This document shows, one piece after another, positions 59,091-64,000 of a stretch of 64,000 bases of DNA. The notes below the pieces were generated by a model that did no database searches, had not been told where the DNA came from, and worked only from the letters and a program-made list of their open reading frames with translations. The DNA is from Periconia sp. R9002. Its lineage: Eukaryota; Ascomycota; Dothideomycetes; Pleosporales; Periconiaceae. Numbering within the stretch: the first letter of the stretch is position 1; the number at the start of each line of letters is the position of its first letter. The position numbers and the translations under genes were made by a program. The stretch covers positions 186,001 to 250,000 of the forward strand of contig JAMAHW010000020.1 in NCBI GenBank assembly GCA_023627715.1, read 5' to 3'.

Positions 59091-62000
59091 CTACTCCTTC
59101 TTGGGCCTGGCGACCCTTCCATTCGATTCGGCGCCAACTTTAGCCGTTGTGCGCATAAAGAACTTGCGTTCGGCTAATTTGAGTCCTTCATCAATAACAC
59201 TAGAAAAGGTCAGCATCGAGCTCGTTGGGGGGAGGGGGGGAAAGCTGGGAGAAACTTACATGATAGGCGCGCTAATAGCCAACACCGCTTGCCACTCGTT
59301 CCAGTTCAAGGGCACAACGCTGAATAGTCCCTGTAAGAAAGGAACGTAGAGGAGCACGAAGTGAAGAGCCATAGACAAGCAGATAGCATATACGAGCATC
59401 ATGTTTTTCCACAGCGGTAGAGTAAGCAGACTTTCTGACGACGAAAGTGCGTTCATGGCATTGAGCATCTCAATAACAACCAGAATGGATAGTGAGACTG
59501 TAGAGGCAGCTTTGGCGGAGTTGTTGGAGAACATTTCACAGCCAATCTCAGGGAATTGGGTAGAGCAGCGGTGGAAGTGTCGGAGCTGGTCAAAGCTGAT
59601 CTGAGGGCCGGCGGAGTTGAACATGAACCACCATGCGTAACCGGCAACGGTGGCAGCACCAACATAGGTTCCAATCACCATGTAACGGAAGAACAACCAT
59701 CCGTCCACAAGGGCCTCGTCACGCTTTCGGGGCTGTCGCTTCATGACATCATGGTCCGCTGGGTTGAAAGACAAAGCAGTGGCAGGGAGACCATCGGTAA
59801 CGAGATTGACCCACAGGAGCTGGACGGGAATGAGGGCTTCCGGCATGCCTACGGCGGCGGTCAAGAAGATGGAGACAACCTCGCCGATGTTGGAGGAGAT
59901 GAGATAGCGAATGAACTGCTGAGTGTTGTTGTAGATGGAGCGGCCTTCTTCGACGGCGCCCTCAATGGTAGCAAAGTTGTCATCAACAAGGACCATATCA
60001 GCAGCGAGCTTGGCAACATCGGTTCCAGATCCCATAGCAACACCAATATCAGCTTTCTTGAGTGCAGGCGCATCGTTGACACCATCGCCAGTCATGGCAA
60101 CGACTTCACCAGCCTGTTGAAGAAGATCAACGAGTTTAGACTTGTGGGTGGGTTCGACGCGGGAAAAGAGAGAAGCGGACTTGGCAGCCTCCATCTGTTC
60201 GGATTCACTAAGATCGTCAAATTGACGACCAGTATAGCTCTTTCCAGTGACATCTTCGTGCTCGCCAAAGACACCAATCTGACGACAAATGGTTTCGGCG
60301 GTGTTTTGGTTGTCACCAGTAATCACAATAACGCGGATGCCTGCGGAGCGGCACTTGGCAATAGAATCTCGTACTTCGGGGCGGGGAGGGTCCAGCATTC
60401 CAACAAGACCGACCAAAGTCATGTTCTGCTCGAGTTTTATGTAATCCTTGGTGCTTTTAGCGGAGCCCACTAGCGAGTTGGAGCCAATGTCGTCAACCGT
60501 AGCCAAAGCAAGAATGCGAAGTCCAGCCTTTCCATAATCGACCACCTCCTGTTGGAGAATCTGTTGCATGTGCTTGGTGAGCTCGACCTTTTTACCATTC
60601 TGACCAACAATCACAGAGGTGCAACGATCCAAAACAGATTCAGGGGCACCTTTGACAAGAAGTCTTTGCGAGTTGCCGTTTTTCACTAGAACAGACATGC
60701 TTTTGCGATCGCGGGAGAATTCATAGGTGGCTTGGCGTTGATATTTATTCTCGTAGTAGGTGCTGTTGTAGTGGAGACGATCGACCAGAGGAAGAGCTTG
60801 TCGCTTCGTATTGTAGTCGCGATCAGGGGTACCAACTTTTTCGACCAGTACTCGCAGAGCTCCTTCAGTGGGTTCACCGACCAGAGCGTGTGCTTCCGTT
60901 TTGGGATCTATGGTCAATTTGGAATCATTGCAGAGCGCCGTCACTTCACATATTTGCTGAACCGTGGCGGATGTAGCAGCCAAATTATCCTTAAGTTGAC
61001 CGTTGAATGAGATTTGGCCTTCGGGAGCAAAGCTTGTTCCTTCCACGTCAAACTCGTCAAGTGATTTTCCATCCTCGGTGACGAAGACAATTTTGCTAAC
61101 GCTCATCTGGTTGGTCGTCAAAGTGCCGGTTTTGTCGGAGCAAATAACACTGCAGCTCCCTAGAGTCTCGACAGACGGTAGACTTCGTACGACAGCGTTC
61201 CTTGCAGCCATCTTCCTTGTCCCCAAAGCCAAACAAGTAGTGATGACTACCGCAAGACCTTCCGGAATAGCAGCAACACCCAACGACACGGCAATCTTAA
61301 GATAATAGATGGCACCTTTCGCAAAACTGCCGTGGGCGGGGTCATTGAAATTACGGATGTTGATGAGCCAGACCAAAACACAGATGGCAGTAATGACCTT
61401 TGCCAAAGTATCACCAAAATCGTTTAGCTTCTCTTTGAGTGGCGTTGGTTGGGAGATCTGAGATGTGATGCTCTCGTGAATGTCTCCAATGGCAGTGTTG
61501 GGTCCAGTCAATACCACCACAGCAGTTGCATGTCCGGTAACAACAGTGGTTCCAGAGAACAACATATTCACTTGATCCTGCTTGACAGCGTTTGTATCTT
61601 TTATGGCCTTTGTATCTTTGGAAACACTTTCGCTTTCTCCCGTCAAGATGGACTGATCAACATTGAAACTGTTGCTCTGAATTGCCAGGATCCTGCAATC
61701 GGCCGGAATTCTGTCGCCGATGGTGATGGTGACGATATCGCCAGGCACCAACTGCTCGGCTTTGATACGCTTAATGGTCCCATCGCGAATAACTTTGGCT
61801 TCGTTTGCGGAATATTCTTGTAGAGCGGCAATGGCTTTCTCGGCGCTGGTCTCTTGCGACACACCTACGACGGCATTGAGGATCAGAATAGTAAGAATCT
61901 AGACCCGGATCATGGCTCGGTCAGTAATTGTAGGCATGGATAATTGATGCAGAATCGGGAGCAATGGTGACTTACGACTGCAGGGTCCACAAATGCGGTC

Positions 62001-62332
62001 CAGTCATCCCCGCCCTCGAACAGGGCCAACACGAAACTGACGCCGGCGCTTGCGAGCAGGATGATGACCAGCTGGTCCTTGAACTGCTCTAATATCAGCT
62101 CCCAGATGGGCGTGGGCGGATCTTCAGGTAGGGCTGTTGGGTAATGTTAGTCATGGGGGAGTGTAAAACGAAATGCAACAAGCAGGCATGCTCTTGCGTG
62201 ATGGCTGGACGTACCGTTTGGGCCATGCTTCTGTCGCGAAGACTGCACTTGCTGCTCGGACAAGCCCTTTGCCTCTGCGACACCAAATTCCTTCAACACC
62301 TCGGCAGGTGTTTTGGTGTAGGCATTTTCCAT
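59091..62332 (-). CDS. SERCA-type calcium-transporting P-type ATPase (1007 aa)
   Basis: Pumps calcium into the ER, coupled to ATP hydrolysis (P2A class). Exons in transcript order: 62215-62332, 61976-62133, 59260-61898 and 59091-59199; introns are 81, 77 and 60 nt. N-terminus [18 protein letters not shown] matches SERCA. The actuator loop has LTGESESV. The phosphorylated Asp in CSDKTGTLT is residue 347, close to D351 of the animal pump. The ion-binding IPEGLAVV, the [20 protein letters not shown] hinge and the [15 protein letters not shown] block follow. The C-terminal exon adds [18 protein letters not shown], the end of the last helix, plus a basic tail. It is closer to animal SERCA than to yeast Pmr1; yeast itself lacks a SERCA. 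Confidence 0.96.
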
Positions 62333-63373
62333 GGTGGATCGCCTGTCGCTTTGCTGATGGTGGCGTACCTTGAGGAGGGGGAATTGGGGAGTCGACGGCC
62401 AAGGTTGGGGTGGATGCGGACGCACAGGTGAATGCCTGGTGATGATCCGATATTGCTAAGAGGAGTACAAGTCTGCAGGCGCAATAAAAATCAGACGGCG
62501 GGACAGATATGGGTCAGAAAGGCAGATATTCGGATGGCGACCCAGTTCTATGCTTCGATGGTCGTCGAGATGTGTCCAGAGCACGGACGCTCTAGATTAG
62601 GACGCTAAAGACTTTTGAAGCTGGACATGGACCAGCCGAACTTCCAGGCACGGCGGGGGGCATGCTTCCTCGACTCGCTCACAGTCGCTCTCCTCTTTCC
62701 CCCACCCTTAGGGATTTTTACTACATCACGTGGCTCTCGAATTCATTTTCTTCCTAAACCGTGCTTGAACAACGCTTTATCCCGCAGCGTCATGCGCACA
62801 TGCATCCATTGAAAAAAGAGGGTGCGTGTGTGTATCTGGTTGGAAACCATTCCGAACAGGGTGCCGTTTTCGGAACACGGCTTTCCCCACGCTTCATGTT
62901 CCCACTTCGCCTTTGTTTCATTCGCCGCATTCCACACTTGGCCCAATCAATTTGACTGATCTACGGCTGTTGTGATCGGCCTCCAATCTGACCTATGCCG
63001 ATATGGACATGGACAACTTATACATTTTGACATCTTGGTATTGCATTCACTCCTTCTCAAGCATACAGGTATAAGTGAGCATATATATATACTACATCTC
63101 TATGCTCAACCTCATTCTATCTCTTCATTATACGTCTTCTTCAGCAGGGTATCAACGATACTCTCCTCCCGTAACCAAATAAAAATCCCCAAGGGATACA
63201 ATGTAAAACGCCGCAATGCTATGCTGTCATAACCCATAACCCGGAATGCCAAGAATAAAACCCCCGTATATGCTCCGTGTATATGCAAAATGTAATAAAT
63301 CGCAGTGAAGAAACACAGCTTCATGAAGTAGCAAAACAGAGTGAGACGGAAACAGAAAGAGAACCATGACGCA
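62333..63373. other. Intergenic, SERCA promoter
   Basis: About 1.04 kb upstream of SERCA and downstream of the histidine kinase, both on the minus strand. It includes an ATATATATATAC stretch near 63081-63092. No gene seen. Confidence 0.5.
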
Positions 63374-64000
63374 CTACGCACTGGCATCAATCGCAGCGCA
63401 ATGTTGCATAATCAACTTCTCCACGTCCTTGATGACGAAGGGTTTGGCCACAAATCCCTTCATACCAACTTTGCCAGCCCGTTCCACCGCAGCGTCGGTT
63501 ACATCGGCACTGACGGCAAGAACGGTGGGACTCGGGCCGCCGTTCTGCCTCTGCATTTTCAAAATTTGTTGCGTGGCTTGGAAACCATCCAAAAGTGGCA
63601 TCCACAAATCCATCAGGATTACATTAATCGCTTCGTGTGCAGGTCCTTGCGAGTTTTTTGCCATCTGCTGTACCGCGTCGTTGCCGTCATACGCCTCGTA
63701 GATGTTCATGTACCCCAAGTTCTTGAGCATGTGCCGGAGAACTTGGCGATTGATGCGGTTGTCATCCACTACGAGAATGTTGGCCGGATGAGTACTGGCA
63801 AGCTTCTTGTCGAATTTTTCATTGCTAGACAATCTGGCTTTGGACGCAGCCCGACTCCGCGCCGGTGAAGTGGATCGGGGAGATGGGAGCCCAAGATTCT
63901 GTAAAGCGGGCGCTAGTTTGGACACTGGCGGACTCTCCGTGTCCTTGGCTTCTGTAGACAACGGCGGCGTTGTGGGATTGGGGGTAGTGACCAAGACGGG
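63374..64000 (-). CDS. Hybrid histidine kinase, C-terminal receiver domain (partial)
   Basis: Only the last 208 codons lie in the window; the frame is open to the right edge and no true ATG is present, so the start is outside. About 70 residues of Ser/Pro/Ala-rich linker lead into a receiver domain: NILVVDDNRINRQVLRHML (acidic pair), VILMDLWMPLLDGF (phospho-accepting Asp in MDLWMP), TVLAVSADVTD (switch Ser/Thr region) and GFVAKPF (conserved Lys). This is the output end of a two-component phosphorelay. A free-standing response regulator is the alternative, but the linker and the C-terminal placement favour a hybrid kinase. The class cannot be told from this part. Confidence 0.85.
   Translation of the reverse strand, partial: PVLVTTPNPTTPPLSTEAKDTESPPVSKLAPALQNLGLPSPRSTSPARSRAASKARLSSNEKFDKKLASTHPANILVVDDNRINRQVLRHMLKNLGYMNIYEAYDGNDAVQQMAKNSQGPAHEAINVILMDLWMPLLDGFQATQQILKMQRQNGGPSPTVLAVSADVTDAAVERAGKVGMKGFVAKPFVIKDVEKLIMQHCAAIDASA

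Overview
The window is nuclear DNA of a filamentous ascomycete (Pezizomycotina). The evidence is many short introns of about 43-105 nt with GT...AG ends and CTAAC/CTGAC-like branch sites, about 1-4 kb between genes, fungal-specific families (Ies1, CAAX protease Ste24, a fungal NACHT protein, DUF2235 hydrolase, LCCL membrane protein) and a degenerate transposon relic whose mismatches are all transitions, as expected after repeat-induced point mutation. I cannot place it to class with confidence; Leotiomycetes or Dothideomycetes are both possible. No CRISPR, operon, rRNA or tRNA was seen.

Layout, left to right. 0.3-7.9 kb, all minus strand: a small orphan coiled-coil protein, dolichol kinase (SEC59), and an M1 aminopeptidase with two possible starts (probably mitochondrial and cytosolic forms). 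9.2-14.2 kb, plus strand: Ste24 CAAX protease, cytochrome c1 (CYT1) and the proteasome beta-6 subunit (PRE7). 15.5-28.8 kb: a DUF2235 alpha/beta-hydrolase (+), DNA polymerase delta small subunit (POL31, -), a NACHT NLR-like NTPase (-), an orphan acidic-tailed protein (+), a C2-domain protein (+) and a decayed SnoaL-like gene (-). 28.8-33.3 kb is a 4.5 kb stretch without a convincing gene, ending in the TATA-containing promoter of a small GPI-anchored secreted protein (33.3 kb, +). 34.8-43.9 kb: an LCCL-domain multipass membrane protein (+), INO80 subunit Ies1 (-), a MITE relic and the DEAD-box helicase Ded1 (-). 46.8-48.8 kb: ER cyclophilin B (-), divergent over about 220 bp from mitochondrial ribosomal protein S13 (+). 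48.8-52.7 kb is again gene-poor. 52.7-64 kb: a PX-PH-RhoGAP protein of the Bem3 type (+), a SERCA-type calcium ATPase (-) and the C-terminal receiver domain of a hybrid histidine kinase that runs off the right edge (-).

Most genes are single-copy housekeeping genes with no shared pathway; this is ordinary fungal gene order, not a biosynthetic cluster. Themes recur in the secretory/ER membrane system (dolichol kinase, Ste24, cyclophilin B, SERCA, GPI protein) and in mitochondria (cytochrome c1, uS13m, long aminopeptidase). The features most worth a second look are: the cyclophilin B 3' end, where an in-frame retainable intron switches an HVEL ER-retention tail for a membrane anchor; the SnoaL-like gene whose central exon is replaced by a strand-asymmetric low-complexity tract; the NACHT protein with a helical N-terminal domain and no repeat domain; the MITE; and the S13 gene whose first coding exon is only the ATG. 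All exon boundaries were read by eye from splice consensus and frame continuity, and total lengths were checked to be multiples of three.
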